Positions 34,758-44,165 of a stretch of 64,000 nt of DNA are shown here, piece by piece; positions within the stretch are counted from its first letter, which is position 1; each line of letters begins with the position of its first letter. Under the pieces are notes generated by a model. That model did not search any database, was not told where the DNA came from, and saw only the letters and a program-made list of their open reading frames with translations. Made by a program: the position numbers and the translations under genes. The stretch comes from DATATV01 sp035551355 (lineage in GTDB: Bacteria; Actinomycetota; Actinomycetes; Mycobacteriales; Pseudonocardiaceae): contig DASZNF010000060.1 in the NCBI GenBank assembly GCA_035551355.1, positions 1 through 64,000 on the forward strand. Direction: 5' to 3'.

Positions 34758-37700
34758 ATGACCTCGACTGGGTCCCCGTCCAGACCAGGAACGATGACCA
34801 CGATGCACGGTTCGGCCAACGACCGCACGAACGACGAGCAGAAGCCGGCGAACCCGGAACAGATCCGCGACGAATTGGTCGATCGCGCCGCCGAGTTGGC
34901 CCCTGACCAGGCCGACCTGATCCGCCTCTACTACCGCTACCTCCCACCCGAGGAGGTCATCGACGATCAACCCGGCAACCTGGTCGGGCTGGTCCGATCG
35001 AACGGCAGGCTGGCGGAGAACCGGGTCGCGGGCGCCCCCGCCGTCCGGGTGGTCAACCCGACCTCGGTCGACGACGGCTGGGAGTGCCCGGCCACGGTCA
35101 TCCAGGTCGTCACCGACGACATGCCCTACCTGGTCGATTCGGTGATCGCCGAGCTGACCCGCAGCGGGGTCACCGTGCAGCGGGTCATGCACCCGATCGT
35201 GGTCGTGCGCCGCGATGTCGCGGGGGCGCTGCGGGAGGTGTTGCCGGGGGCCGATCCGGAGAACCCGCCGACCGGCAGCCTGGTCGAATCCTGGATGAGC
35301 ATCGAGGTCGATCTGATCACCGATGCCCAGCGGGCCAAGGAACTCGAGCCGCGGCTGGTCGGCGTGCTGCACGATGTGCGCGAGGTGGTCGAGGACACCG
35401 ACAAGATGGTGATCACCGCCCGCACCCTGGCCGACAGCCTTGAGGACACCCCGCCGCCGCTGCCCGAGCAGGAGGTCACCGAGGGCGCCAATCTGCTGCG
35501 CTGGCTGGCCGGCGGTCACTTCACCTTCCTGGGCTACCGCCACTACGAGCTGGTCGACGACGCGGGCCAGCCGGCGCTGCGCTCGATCCTGGCTTCCGGC
35601 CTCGGTGTGCTGCGTCAGGACAGCCTGGCCGCGCGCAACCTCACCGCGGGCCCGGACGCGGCCGCGCACGCGCTGGCCCCCGAGTTGCTGGTGCTCACCG
35701 AGGCCAGCGCCCCGTCCACGGTGCACCGCTCGGCCTACCCCTACTACGTGGGCGTGAAGACCTTCGACGAGCACGGCAACGTCAACGGCGAGCACCGGTT
35801 CCTCGGCGTGCTCACCAGCGCCGCCCTCTACGAGGACGTGCTGGACATCCCGGTGATCGAGCGCCGGGTGCGCGAGGCCATCCACCACGCGGGCTTCCCG
35901 CTGGAGTCCTACTCCGGCCAGAAGATGCTGGACGTCATCCAGAACTACCCGCGCCCGGAACTGTTCTCCACCAACGCTCTGACCCTCTACGAGACCGCGA
36001 CCGGCGTGCTGGCGCTGGCCGATCGCCGCCGGGTGCGGCTGTTCCTGCGCCGCGACCCCTACGGCCGGTTCTTCTCCTGCCTGGTCTACCTGCCCCGGGA
36101 CCGGTACACCACCACGACCCGCCTTGGCATGCAGGAGATCCTGCTGGCCGAGCTGCACGGCATCCACCTGGAATACAGCGCGCGGGTGGGGGAGACCCCG
36201 GTGGCCCGGGTGCACTTCATGGTGCACACCGATCCCACCGACCAGCTCACCCCGGACGCCGGCGCCATCCAGTCCCAGCTGGCCGCCGCGGTGCGCAGCT
36301 GGGACGACCTGATGGTGGACGCGGTGCTGGCCGAGTGGCGGGCCGCGGGCAACACCGGCCAGCCGCCCACCTCGGAGACCGCCGTCGAGGTGGGCCAGCG
36401 GTTCGCCGCGGCCTTCCCGGAGGCCTACAAGGAGGACTTCCCGGCCGAGGTCGGGCTGACCGATCTGCGCCGCCTGGAGTCGCTGACCGGCGCCGGTGAT
36501 CTGACCGGCTCGTTCTACCTGCCCGAGGACGCCGAACCGGGCGAGCGGCGGTTCAAGCTGTACCTGGCCGGCGGGCGGGTGACGCTGTCCCAGGTGCTGC
36601 CGGTGTTGCAGCGGATGGGCGTGGAGGTGCTCGACGAGCGGCCCTACGAGATCACCCGCGGGGACGGCACCCAGTGCTGGGTGTTCGACTTCGGCCTGCG
36701 GGTCGATCCGGCCACCCTGGAGCAGTTGGCCGAGGAGGACCTGGCCGACCTGCGCACCCGGTTCCAGGACGCGTTCGCCGCGGCCTGGCGCGGGGACGCC
36801 GAGATCGACCGGTTCAACGCGCTGGTGCTGCGGGCCGGCCTGGACTGGCGGCAGGCCAGCATTCTGCGCGCCTACGCCAAATACCTGCGCCAGGCCGGCA
36901 CCCCGTACAGCCAGGACTACATCGAGGACGCGGTGCTCGGGCACACCGAGATCGCGACCGCACTGGTCCGGCTGTTCGAGTCCCGGTTCGACCCGGGCAT
37001 CCCGGCCACCGAGCGCGCGGTCACCATCGAGTCGCTGACCACCCGGATCGCCGAGCTGATCGACGAGGTGATCAGCCTGGACTCCGACCGCATCCTGCGC
37101 AGCCTGCTGACCCTGGTCAACGCGACCTTGCGCAGCAACTACTTCCAGGACAAGCCGTATCTGGCGGTGAAACTGGATCCGCGGGCCATTCCGGACCTGC
37201 CGCAGCCCCGGCCGCGGTTCGAGATCTTCGTGTACTCGCCCCGGCTGGAGGGCGTGCACCTGCGGTTCGGGCCGGTGGCCCGGGGCGGGTTGCGCTGGTC
37301 CGACCGCCGGGAGGACTTCCGCACCGAGATCCTCGGCCTGGTCAAGGCGCAAGCCGTGAAGAACGCGGTGATCGTGCCGGTCGGCGCCAAGGGCGGGTTC
37401 GTGGTCAAGCGGCCGCCCGCACCCACCGGGGACCCGCAGGTGGACCGGGAGGCCTGGCTGGCCGAGGGCATCGCCTGCTACCGGACGTTCATCTCCGGCC
37501 TGCTGGACCTGACCGACAACCTGGACGCGGGCAAGGTTGTGCCGGCCGCCGACGTGGTGCGCTACGACGGCGACGACACCTACCTGGTGGTGGCCGCGGA
37601 CAAGGGCACCGCCGCGTTCTCCGACATCGCCAACGAGGTGGCCGCCTCCTACGGGTTCTGGCTGGGCGACGCGTTCGCCTCCGGCGGCTCGGCCGGTTAC

Positions 37701-39740
37701 GACCACAAGGGCATGGGCATCACCGCCAAGGGCGCGTGGGAGAGTGTGAAGCGGCACTTCCGCGAGCTGGGCGTGGACACCCAGGCCGAGGAGTTCACCG
37801 TGGTCGGCGTCGGGGACATGTCCGGCGACGTGTTCGGCAACGGGATGCTGCTGTCCGAGCACATCCGGCTGGTGGCCGCGTTCGACCACCGGCACATCTT
37901 CCTCGACCCCGACCCGGACGCGGCGGCCTCGTTCGCCGAGCGGCAGCGGATGTTCGCGCTGCCCCGCTCCTCCTGGGACGACTACGACCGCACGCTGATC
38001 AGCGAGGGCGGCGGGGTGTGGCCGCGTACCGCCAAGTCCATTCCGGTCAGTCCGCAGGTGCGGGCCGCGCTCGGGCTGGGCGAGGACGTGGTGAAGCTGG
38101 CCCCGGCCGAGCTGATGCGGGCGGTGCTGCTGGCCCCGGTGGATCTGTTGTGGAACGGCGGCATCGGCACCTACGTCAAGGCCACCGCGGAAACCCACGC
38201 CGAGGTGGGCGACAAGGCCAACGACGCGATCCGGGTCAACGGCGCGGATCTGCGGGTGCGAGTGGTCGGCGAGGGCGGCAACCTGGGCCTGACCCAGCGC
38301 GGCCGGATCGAGTTCGCGAAAACCGGCGGCCCCCGGCACACCGGCGGCAAGGTCAACACCGACGCGCTGGACAACTCCGCGGGCGTGGACTGCTCCGACC
38401 ACGAGGTCAACATCAAGATCTTCACCGATCACCTGGTCCGCGAGGGCCGGCTGGAGCACGACCGGCGCAACGAGCTGCTGGTGGAGATGACCGACGAGGT
38501 CGGCCGGCTGGTGCTGGCCGACAACTACAGCCAGAACACCGTGCTCGGGGTGGGCCGGGCGCACGCGCCGGGCATGCTCACCGTGCACGCCCGGCTGGTC
38601 GCCCGCCTGGAGGCCGAACACGGCCTGGACCGGGAACTGGAGGCGCTGCCCAGCGCGGCGAAGTTCCGGGAGATGGAGAAGACCGGGGAGGGGCTGACCT
38701 CGCCCGAGTTGGCCACCCTGCTGGCGCACGTCAAGCTGGCGCTCAAGGAAGCGGTGCTGGCCAGCGATCTGCCGGACATGGAGGCCTTCGCCCGGCGGCT
38801 GCCCGAGTACTTCCCGCACCAGCTGCGCGAGCGGTTCGGCGACGCCATCGGCGCGCACCCGCTGCGCCGGGAGATCATCTCCACCGTGCTGGTCAACGAG
38901 GTCGTCGACGGCGGCGGGGTGTCCTACGCGTTCCGCCTGGTCGAAGAACTCTCGGCCAGCCCGACCGACGCGGTGCGGGCGTTCGTGGTGGCCAGCCGGG
39001 TGTTCGACCTGCCCTCGCTGTGGCGGGACATCGAGGCGCTGGACAACAAGGTCCCCACCTCGGTGACCGACCGGATGGTGCTGGAGTCGCGGCGGCTTCT
39101 GGACCGGGCCTCCCGCTGGCTGCTGTCCAATCGGCCGCAGCCCATCGCGGTGGGCGCCGAGCTGGCCCGGTTCGCCGACGTGGTGGCCGAACTGGCCCCC
39201 CGGGTGCCCGAGCTGCTGCGCGGCGAGGAGCGGGCGGCCGCGGCGGCGGACGCGGCCGAGCTGGTCGCCCAGGGCGTGCCGGAGGAGCTGGCCCGGCGGG
39301 TGTCCACGCTGCTGGACACGTTCGTGCTGCTGGACATCACCGAGGTGGCCGAACTGGGCGAGCGGGACGCCGGACTGGGCGTGGAGCGCAGCCACATCGA
39401 GACCGCCGAGCTGTACTACACGCTGTCCGCGCACCTGGGCATGGAGCGCATGCTCAGTTCGGTCAGCGAGTTGCAGCGGGGCAACCGGTGGCACGCGCTG
39501 GCCCGGCTGGCGTTGCGCGACGATCTCTACTCCTCGCAGCGGGCCATCACGCTGGATGTGTTGCGGCACAGCGATCCCGGCGAGGACGCCCAGGCGAAGA
39601 TCGCCAAGTGGGAGCAGTCCAACGCGTCCCGGCTGGCCCGGGCGCGGGCCTCGCTGTCCGAGATCAACCGGGTGGGCAGCCTGGACCTGCCCACGCTGTC
39701 GGTCGCCGCGCGGCAGATCCGCGCGATGGTCCGGCACTGA
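34758..39740 (+). CDS. gdh: NAD-specific glutamate dehydrogenase, large (L-180 type)
   Basis: A 1660-residue enzyme that converts glutamate and NAD to 2-oxoglutarate, NADH and ammonia; the family size is 1600-1650. The N-terminal ~700 residues hold ACT/PAS-like regulatory modules (ATVIQVVTDDMPYLVDSV). The catalytic region (about 820-1280) shows RGGLRWSDRREDFRTEILGLVKAQAVKNAVIVPVGAKGGFV with the catalytic Lys residues, then the GVGDMSGDVFGNGML Rossmann element and VVGEGGNLGLTQRGR. The C-terminal helical domain completes the fold. In mycobacteria Rv2476c of this type is inhibited by unphosphorylated GarA. Start 34758 is the first ATG; 34794 is an alternative. Followed by a thioesterase and the Rv2474c-like gene as in M. 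tuberculosis. Confidence 0.96.
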   Translation: MTSTGSPSRPGTMTTMHGSANDRTNDEQKPANPEQIRDELVDRAAELAPDQADLIRLYYRYLPPEEVIDDQPGNLVGLVRSNGRLAENRVAGAPAVRVVNPTSVDDGWECPATVIQVVTDDMPYLVDSVIAELTRSGVTVQRVMHPIVVVRRDVAGALREVLPGADPENPPTGSLVESWMSIEVDLITDAQRAKELEPRLVGVLHDVREVVEDTDKMVITARTLADSLEDTPPPLPEQEVTEGANLLRWLAGGHFTFLGYRHYELVDDAGQPALRSILASGLGVLRQDSLAARNLTAGPDAAAHALAPELLVLTEASAPSTVHRSAYPYYVGVKTFDEHGNVNGEHRFLGVLTSAALYEDVLDIPVIERRVREAIHHAGFPLESYSGQKMLDVIQNYPRPELFSTNALTLYETATGVLALADRRRVRLFLRRDPYGRFFSCLVYLPRDRYTTTTRLGMQEILLAELHGIHLEYSARVGETPVARVHFMVHTDPTDQLTPDAGAIQSQLAAAVRSWDDLMVDAVLAEWRAAGNTGQPPTSETAVEVGQRFAAAFPEAYKEDFPAEVGLTDLRRLESLTGAGDLTGSFYLPEDAEPGERRFKLYLAGGRVTLSQVLPVLQRMGVEVLDERPYEITRGDGTQCWVFDFGLRVDPATLEQLAEEDLADLRTRFQDAFAAAWRGDAEIDRFNALVLRAGLDWRQASILRAYAKYLRQAGTPYSQDYIEDAVLGHTEIATALVRLFESRFDPGIPATERAVTIESLTTRIAELIDEVISLDSDRILRSLLTLVNATLRSNYFQDKPYLAVKLDPRAIPDLPQPRPRFEIFVYSPRLEGVHLRFGPVARGGLRWSDRREDFRTEILGLVKAQAVKNAVIVPVGAKGGFVVKRPPAPTGDPQVDREAWLAEGIACYRTFISGLLDLTDNLDAGKVVPAADVVRYDGDDTYLVVAADKGTAAFSDIANEVAASYGFWLGDAFASGGSAGYDHKGMGITAKGAWESVKRHFRELGVDTQAEEFTVVGVGDMSGDVFGNGMLLSEHIRLVAAFDHRHIFLDPDPDAAASFAERQRMFALPRSSWDDYDRTLISEGGGVWPRTAKSIPVSPQVRAALGLGEDVVKLAPAELMRAVLLAPVDLLWNGGIGTYVKATAETHAEVGDKANDAIRVNGADLRVRVVGEGGNLGLTQRGRIEFAKTGGPRHTGGKVNTDALDNSAGVDCSDHEVNIKIFTDHLVREGRLEHDRRNELLVEMTDEVGRLVLADNYSQNTVLGVGRAHAPGMLTVHARLVARLEAEHGLDRELEALPSAAKFREMEKTGEGLTSPELATLLAHVKLALKEAVLASDLPDMEAFARRLPEYFPHQLRERFGDAIGAHPLRREIISTVLVNEVVDGGGVSYAFRLVEELSASPTDAVRAFVVASRVFDLPSLWRDIEALDNKVPTSVTDRMVLESRRLLDRASRWLLSNRPQPIAVGAELARFADVVAELAPRVPELLRGEERAAAAADAAELVAQGVPEELARRVSTLLDTFVLLDITEVAELGERDAGLGVERSHIETAELYYTLSAHLGMERMLSSVSELQRGNRWHALARLALRDDLYSSQRAITLDVLRHSDPGEDAQAKIAKWEQSNASRLARARASLSEINRVGSLDLPTLSVAARQIRAMVRH

Positions 39741-39788
39741 GTGGTCCGGTACTGAGTGGTCCGGTACTGACTGTCCGGCACTGACTGG
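39728..39788. repeat. 15-bp tandem repeat across the gdh stop codon
   Basis: Units GGTCCGGCACTGAGT (39728), GGTCCGGTACTGAGT (39743), GGTCCGGTACTGACT (39758) and a near copy from 39773 run to 39788. The first unit includes the gdh stop codon TGA (39738-39740); each copy would supply a further stop-like TGA in the same register. It fills the space to the thioesterase gene. Confidence 0.9.
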
Positions 39789-39797
39789 AGAAGGGCG

Positions 39798-40235
39798 ATG
39801 GCGTTGGGTGTCTACGTAGCCGAGGTGCGGCCGCGATGGTCGGACATGGACGCGTTCGGACATGTCAACCACGCGAACACGGTGACTCTGCTGGAAGAGG
39901 CCAGGGTCGAGATGTTGTTCGTGGAAGCCACCCGGCTCGGCCTGCCGGACATGGCCCGGGGACTGCTGGTGGCCCGCCTCGCGGTGGACTACCACATGCC
40001 CCTGGTCGTGAACGGCGGCGCCGTGCGGATCGAGCTGTCCGTGCGGGAGCTGCGCGCCGCCTCCTTCACCCTGGACTACACAGTCCACAGTGGACGAGCG
40101 GCCGAGGATGCCGCGGTGGCCACCGCGCAGACCCTGATGGTGCCCTACGACCTGGACCGCCAGCGCATCCGCAGGCTCACCGAGCCGGAACGGGATTTCC
40201 TGGCCGGATACCGCGTCGGAGGCAGTGGTGGCTGA
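39798..40235 (+). CDS. Acyl-CoA thioesterase, hotdog (4HBT) fold
   Basis: A 145-residue single-hotdog enzyme. The catalytic motif is RWSDMDAFGHVNHANTVTLLEEAR near residues 13-36, with Asp-16 region and the HVNHANY-like segment of the 4-hydroxybenzoyl-CoA thioesterase family. Substrate not known. ATG follows GGAGAAGGG at good spacing. It corresponds by position to Rv2475c next to gdh. The stop overlaps the start of the next gene by about 10 bases. Confidence 0.93.
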   Translation: MALGVYVAEVRPRWSDMDAFGHVNHANTVTLLEEARVEMLFVEATRLGLPDMARGLLVARLAVDYHMPLVVNGGAVRIELSVRELRAASFTLDYTVHSGRAAEDAAVATAQTLMVPYDLDRQRIRRLTEPERDFLAGYRVGGSGG

Positions 40236-40869
40236 GCTGCACGTGCCCGACCCGGCCGACCGGGACGACCTCGGCGCGTTCGTGGCCCGGTCGGTGCGGT
40301 TGGACGGCCAGGCCGTGGTCCGGTTGCGAACCCGGGGCGCCGAACTGGTGGACGCCTGGGTGGCCACCCCGTTCGACGTGCTGGCCACCCGCACCGTGCG
40401 GGGCCGGGTCGATCCGGCCGACATCACCGTGTCCGGCAACGAGCTGCTGGCCGCGCTGGCGGTGGTCGGCGGCGAGCGGGTGGACCCCGGTCCGCCACGG
40501 GACCTGTTGTGGCGCGCGGCATTGCCGCCCACCGAGGGGTGGGCCCTGGTGGACGAACTCCCGGTCGGCGTGGTCAGCTCGCTGGCCGACCGGGGCGTTT
40601 CGGTGGCCCGGGAGAACCCCGGCCCCAACGGGGCCGCGCCGACCTCGTTGCTGGATCAGGACGTGCTCACCGTCAGCGGCGCGGGCTACGAGGTGAAGGT
40701 GCCGATGCGGTGCCTGTTCGCCTTGTCCGGCATGGGTTTCCTGGCCGATACCGGGTCCGCCGGAGCGGACACGGTGCGGGTCACCGCGACCGATTCCTGG
40801 CTGCGCATCGATGCCCGGTTCGGCGCCGTGCTGCGCCGCAGGCACGCGCTGCTGCCGCTGCTGTTCTGA
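40225..40869 (+). CDS. Conserved hypothetical protein (Rv2474c-like position)
   Basis: A 214-residue soluble protein without recognised domain. Patterns: RSVRLDGQAVVRLRTRG near the start, a central WRAALPPTEGWALVDELP, and an end LRIDARFGAVLRRRHALLPLLF. From memory this matches a family found only beside the gdh-thioesterase pair in actinobacteria (Rv2474c, 217 residues). GTG 40225 or 40228 after GGAGGCA; it overlaps the thioesterase stop, so the two should be co-translated. Function unknown. After the stop, TGGCCC/GGGCCA (40922-40937) can form a short hairpin. Confidence 0.85.
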   Translation: MVAELHVPDPADRDDLGAFVARSVRLDGQAVVRLRTRGAELVDAWVATPFDVLATRTVRGRVDPADITVSGNELLAALAVVGGERVDPGPPRDLLWRAALPPTEGWALVDELPVGVVSSLADRGVSVARENPGPNGAAPTSLLDQDVLTVSGAGYEVKVPMRCLFALSGMGFLADTGSAGADTVRVTATDSWLRIDARFGAVLRRRHALLPLLF

Positions 40870-41035
40870 ATCTTTCACCATGATCGGGAATTCGGAACCG
40901 AGAAAGAAATAGCCCTTTCGGTGGCCCGGATGGGCCATTCGGGCAAACTGAATCGGTTCGCGGAGAAACAATCTTGACGCGACCTCCCGGCGGCTCGATG
41001 GTTGACTGCACGTCGCCTCGCCGCCGGAGGTCCGC

Positions 41036-42415
41036 ATGAGCGCCGCGCCCAATGCCGTGCCGAACGTCATGCCCCCGGATCCCGGGCTGGCCCTGCGACA
41101 TCGGCGCCGCGCAGTGGTCGCCAGCACGGTCGGTACCGCGATCGAGTGGTACGACTTCTTCCTCTACGGCACTGCGGCCGCGCTGGTGTTCCCTCATCTG
41201 TTCTTCCCCGACATTTCGCCGGCCGCCGGGGTGCTCGCCTCGTTCGTCACCCAGTTCGTCGGGTTCGCCGCCCGACCGATCGGCGCGGCGATCTTCGGTC
41301 ATTTCGGCGACCGCATCGGCCGCAAGACCGGCCTGATCGCGACCCTGTTGTGCATGGGCATCGGCACCGTGCTGATCGGCTGCCTGCCCGGTTACGCCAC
41401 GCTCGGCGTGTCCGCCGCGGTGCTGCTCACGATTCTGCGGCTCATCCAGGGCATCGGGGTGGGCGGCGAATGGGGCGGCTCGGTGCTGCTGTCGATGGAG
41501 TGGGGCGACAGCCGCAAGCGCGGATTCATGGCCAGCTGGCCGCAACTGGGCGTGCCCATCGGCCTGCTGCTGTCCACCGGGCTGGTCAAGCTGATGAACT
41601 CGTTGGCGGGCACCGGTTTTCTCACCTGGGGGTGGCGCATCCCGTTCCTGTTCAGCATCGTGCTGATCGGCATCGGCCTGTACGTGCGGCTGCGCGTGCT
41701 GGAATCCCCGGAATTCTCCGACGTCCGCCGCACCGGTGCGGTGCTGCGGCTTCCGGTGTGGGACGCGATCAAGCGCAACTGGCGGGAAATCCTGTCCTCG
41801 GCCTTCGTGCGCATGTCCGAGCAGGCGCCGTTCTACCTGTTCATCACCTTCGTGCTCACCTACGGCACGAAGCATCTCGGCCTGGTACAAGGAGATCTGC
41901 TCAGTTACACCATGGTCGCCGCCGCGGTGGGACTGTTCACCGTGCCGTTCTTCGGCTGGCTGTCCGACCGGATCGGCAGACGCACGGTGTACGCGTTCGG
42001 CATCGCGGGCACCGCGATCTACATTTTCCCGTATTTCGGCCTGCTGAACAGCAAGGTCTCCGGGCTGGTGCTGCTGGGCATCGTGCTGTCGCTGGTCGTG
42101 CACGACGCGCAGTACGGGCCGCAGGCCGCGCTGATCGCGGAGAGCTTCGACACCGATGTGCGCTATTCCGGTGCGGGCCTTGGCTATCAGCTCGCCTCGG
42201 TGATCGCAGGCGGCCCGGCGCCGCTGATCGCCGCGGCCATCCTGTCCGCCACGGGGTCCAGCTTCTGGATCGGCTGGTACGTGATCGGTTGCGCGGTCTG
42301 CTCGGCCATCGCGCTGGTGGTGATGCCCCGGCGGGTGGCCGCCGACGACACACCGACCCCGGTGGTCGGTATCCCGGTGGCCGGAGCCGGCCCGGCCCCC
42401 CAGGAAAGCGGCTGA
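41036..42415 (+). CDS. MFS metabolite:H+ symporter (MHS family)
   Basis: A 459-residue transporter with twelve helices. MHS/ShiA-type signatures: VASTVGTAIEWYDFFLYGTAAALVFPHLFFP at helix 1, FVTQFVGFAARPIGAAIFGHFGDRIGRKTGL (MFS motif A), and RLIQGIGVGGEWGGSVLLSMEW. Family members import shikimate, alpha-ketoglutarate, proline or betaine; the substrate here is not evident. ATG follows CGGAGG. A possible -35 TTGACG at 40974 with a weak -10 at 40997 precedes it. It is absent from the M. tuberculosis order, so it is an insertion between the Rv2474c-like gene and the aglA-position gene. Confidence 0.92.
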   Translation: MSAAPNAVPNVMPPDPGLALRHRRRAVVASTVGTAIEWYDFFLYGTAAALVFPHLFFPDISPAAGVLASFVTQFVGFAARPIGAAIFGHFGDRIGRKTGLIATLLCMGIGTVLIGCLPGYATLGVSAAVLLTILRLIQGIGVGGEWGGSVLLSMEWGDSRKRGFMASWPQLGVPIGLLLSTGLVKLMNSLAGTGFLTWGWRIPFLFSIVLIGIGLYVRLRVLESPEFSDVRRTGAVLRLPVWDAIKRNWREILSSAFVRMSEQAPFYLFITFVLTYGTKHLGLVQGDLLSYTMVAAAVGLFTVPFFGWLSDRIGRRTVYAFGIAGTAIYIFPYFGLLNSKVSGLVLLGIVLSLVVHDAQYGPQAALIAESFDTDVRYSGAGLGYQLASVIAGGPAPLIAAAILSATGSSFWIGWYVIGCAVCSAIALVVMPRRVAADDTPTPVVGIPVAGAGPAPQESG

Positions 42416-42455
42416 GCGCGCACCCGGAAAGGCGGCTGAGGGAAAGGCGGCTGAG
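42403..42455. repeat. Triplicated GGAAAGGCGGCTGAG at the MFS gene end
   Basis: GGAAAGCGGCTGAG (42403-42416, containing the TGA stop at 42413), then GGAAAGGCGGCTGAG at 42426-42440 and again at 42441-42455. The extra copies lie between the convergent MFS and GH13-like genes. Confidence 0.88.
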
Positions 42456-42475
42456 CATCCCGGAGGGCGACTGGT

Positions 42476-43642
42476 TCAGACCAGCCAGACCGCCGCATCC
42501 GGCGGCAGCTGCCCGTCTCGGAGTGGCGCGCTCGCGGCCAGCACCTCGCCGTCGGGCAACGGCACCAGAGCGCCGGAGGTGTTCAGCGCGCAGACCAGCC
42601 CGCCGCCCTTGCGACGAAAGGCGAAACAGCCCGGCGGCGCGCCGTACCACTCGATCTCGTTGCCCCGCAGCGCGTCGTGCGTGTGCCGCACCTCGATGGC
42701 GTGCCGGTACAGCGACAGCATCGAGTCGGCGTCCTCCAGTTGCGCCTCCACGCTCAGCGGGCCCCACTCGTTGGGCATGGGCAGCCAGCCGCTGCGCGCG
42801 CCGGTGAAGCCGAACGGGGGCGAATCGCCCTCCCAGGGCAGTGGAATGCGCGATCCGTCCAGTTCCCGCTCGTCCGGCGGCGGAATCGGCGGATCCCAGG
42901 CCCAGTCCGGCAGTTCCACGCTGGGCAGGCCGAGTTCCTCGCCGTTGTACAGGAACACCGCGCCGGGCAGCGCCAGCAGCACCAGCGCCATCGCCTTGGC
43001 CCGGTCCAGCCCGGTGTCGCCGTCGCCGTACCGGGTGACCTGGCGCAACACGTCCGGATGGGCCAGCCGCCAGGCGGGAATGGTGTCCGGCGAACCGGTC
43101 ATCGAGCGCTCGATGGCCTGGCGCATCAGGTCCGCGTCGAATTCCGCGGCCACCAGCCGGTCGTTGGACCGCAGCTGCAACTCGTCCGACGGGCCCATCG
43201 CCACCCGGGACGGATGCCGGTCCAGCACGTCGCGGGTGAGCAGATAGCCGTGCGGGTCGGGACCAAGATCCACGTGCAGCGCGTCCGCACCGAGTTCCAG
43301 CAGTTCCCGCATGGTGCGGCCCAGATCCGCGTCCCGGCCGACATAGTCGGCCACGTCCAGCATGATCCGGATGTTGTGCTCGCCCGCGTCGGCCAGCAGT
43401 TTGTCCAGCATGCCGGTGTCGTCCGGCGTGACGCCGGTCAGCTGCACCGCGTCCACGCCGAGCAGTTCCAGATAGCCCAGCCGGGAATGCAGTCCGGCCA
43501 GATCACCGAGGCCGTCGGCGTCGCCGTCGGCGAAGGAGGGCAGGAACACCTGATAGAAAATCGCGTCATGCCACCAGGTCGACTCCCCGGGTCGATCTGT
43601 CTGGAGGTCGGCTGAACGTCGCACGAGGGTCCATCCTGCCAT
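42476..43642 (-). CDS. GH13 alpha-glucosidase-like protein, probably catalytically dead
   Basis: A 388-residue protein at the aglA position; true GH13 alpha-glucosidases have about 530-560. The start WWHDAIFYQVFLPSFAD and the region AMALVLLALPGAVFLYNGEELGLP are clearly GH13. Conserved region I (D-x-x-x-N-H) is lost: the alignable segment is MLDVADYVGR. The nucleophile region keeps Asp125 (ALHVDLG) but has His for the conserved Arg; the acid/base Glu of region III is replaced (RVAMGPSDE, Gly-Pro for Gly-Glu); the NHD of region IV is HPD (195-197). About 150 residues of loops and domain B are missing. It is one uninterrupted frame with a ribosome site (GGAGCAGG), so it is an evolved pseudoenzyme rather than debris. 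Confidence 0.82.
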   Translation of the reverse strand: MAGWTLVRRSADLQTDRPGESTWWHDAIFYQVFLPSFADGDADGLGDLAGLHSRLGYLELLGVDAVQLTGVTPDDTGMLDKLLADAGEHNIRIMLDVADYVGRDADLGRTMRELLELGADALHVDLGPDPHGYLLTRDVLDRHPSRVAMGPSDELQLRSNDRLVAAEFDADLMRQAIERSMTGSPDTIPAWRLAHPDVLRQVTRYGDGDTGLDRAKAMALVLLALPGAVFLYNGEELGLPSVELPDWAWDPPIPPPDERELDGSRIPLPWEGDSPPFGFTGARSGWLPMPNEWGPLSVEAQLEDADSMLSLYRHAIEVRHTHDALRGNEIEWYGAPPGCFAFRRKGGGLVCALNTSGALVPLPDGEVLAASAPLRDGQLPPDAAVWLV

Positions 43643-43758
43643 CCTGCTCCGCACGATTCTGGTTGCTCGGCAAGATCATCCGGGCTTGGTGGTTGCGATC
43701 ACAGTGCGTGGTGTCGGGTCGTGTCCGCACCGTCGCGCTGCGCGTCGGGACCTTCGGG

Positions 43759-44142
43759 TCAGATCCAGGCGTTCATCAGGCTCTGTGCGGCCATCTCAAG
43801 ATAATCCCAGAGTTGAGTGCGCAACGGTTCGGGCACTCCGGCCTCATCCACCGCGACCTTCATACAGGCCAGCCAGGCGTCCCGCTCGATCGGGCCGATC
43901 TTGAACGGCGCGTGCCGCATCCGCAGCCGAGGGTGGCCGCGCTGGTCGGAATAGGTGTGCGGGCCGCCCCAGTACTGCATCAGGAACAGCGTCAGCCGTT
44001 CGGTCGCCGGCCCGAGATCCTCCCCGGGATACAGCGGGCGGAGCACCTCGTCGGCCTCCACCAGCTCGTAGAACTTGGTGACGATGCGGCGGAAGGTGGC
44101 CTCGCCGCCGACACTTTCGTAGAAACTCTCCGGCGTGCTCAC
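43759..44142 (-). CDS. glbO: Group II truncated haemoglobin (trHbO)
   Basis: A 127-residue 2-on-2 globin. Key residues: Tyr25 (B10) in KFYELV, Tyr38 (CD1) in PLYPGEDL, the QYWGGP loop, proximal His77 (F8) in RMRHAPF, and Trp90 (G8) in RDAWLACM, the set that defines GlbO and slows O2 release. The GTG at 44142 gives [13 protein letters not shown]; a GTG at 44169 that overlaps the MscS stop (GTGA) would add nine residues and is also plausible. It is in the same position next to the aglA-like gene as Rv2470. Roles proposed for the family are O2/NO and peroxide chemistry near the membrane. Confidence 0.95.
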   Translation of the reverse strand: MSTPESFYESVGGEATFRRIVTKFYELVEADEVLRPLYPGEDLGPATERLTLFLMQYWGGPHTYSDQRGHPRLRMRHAPFKIGPIERDAWLACMKVAVDEAGVPEPLRTQLWDYLEMAAQSLMNAWI

Positions 44143-44165
44143 CGCGCCATTGTTCCTCTCGCCGT

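Noticed and set aside
34686..40628. A 1980-residue minus-strand frame opposite gdh, thioesterase and the next gene
   Set aside because: Composition is His/Gln/Arg/Gly-rich, typical of antisense frames of GC-rich genes, and it spans several clear genes on the other strand.
42476..43642. GH13-like gene as a frameshifted or truncated pseudogene
   Set aside because: One continuous frame with a ribosome site, both fold ends present and the missing parts removed cleanly; a pseudoenzyme is more likely.
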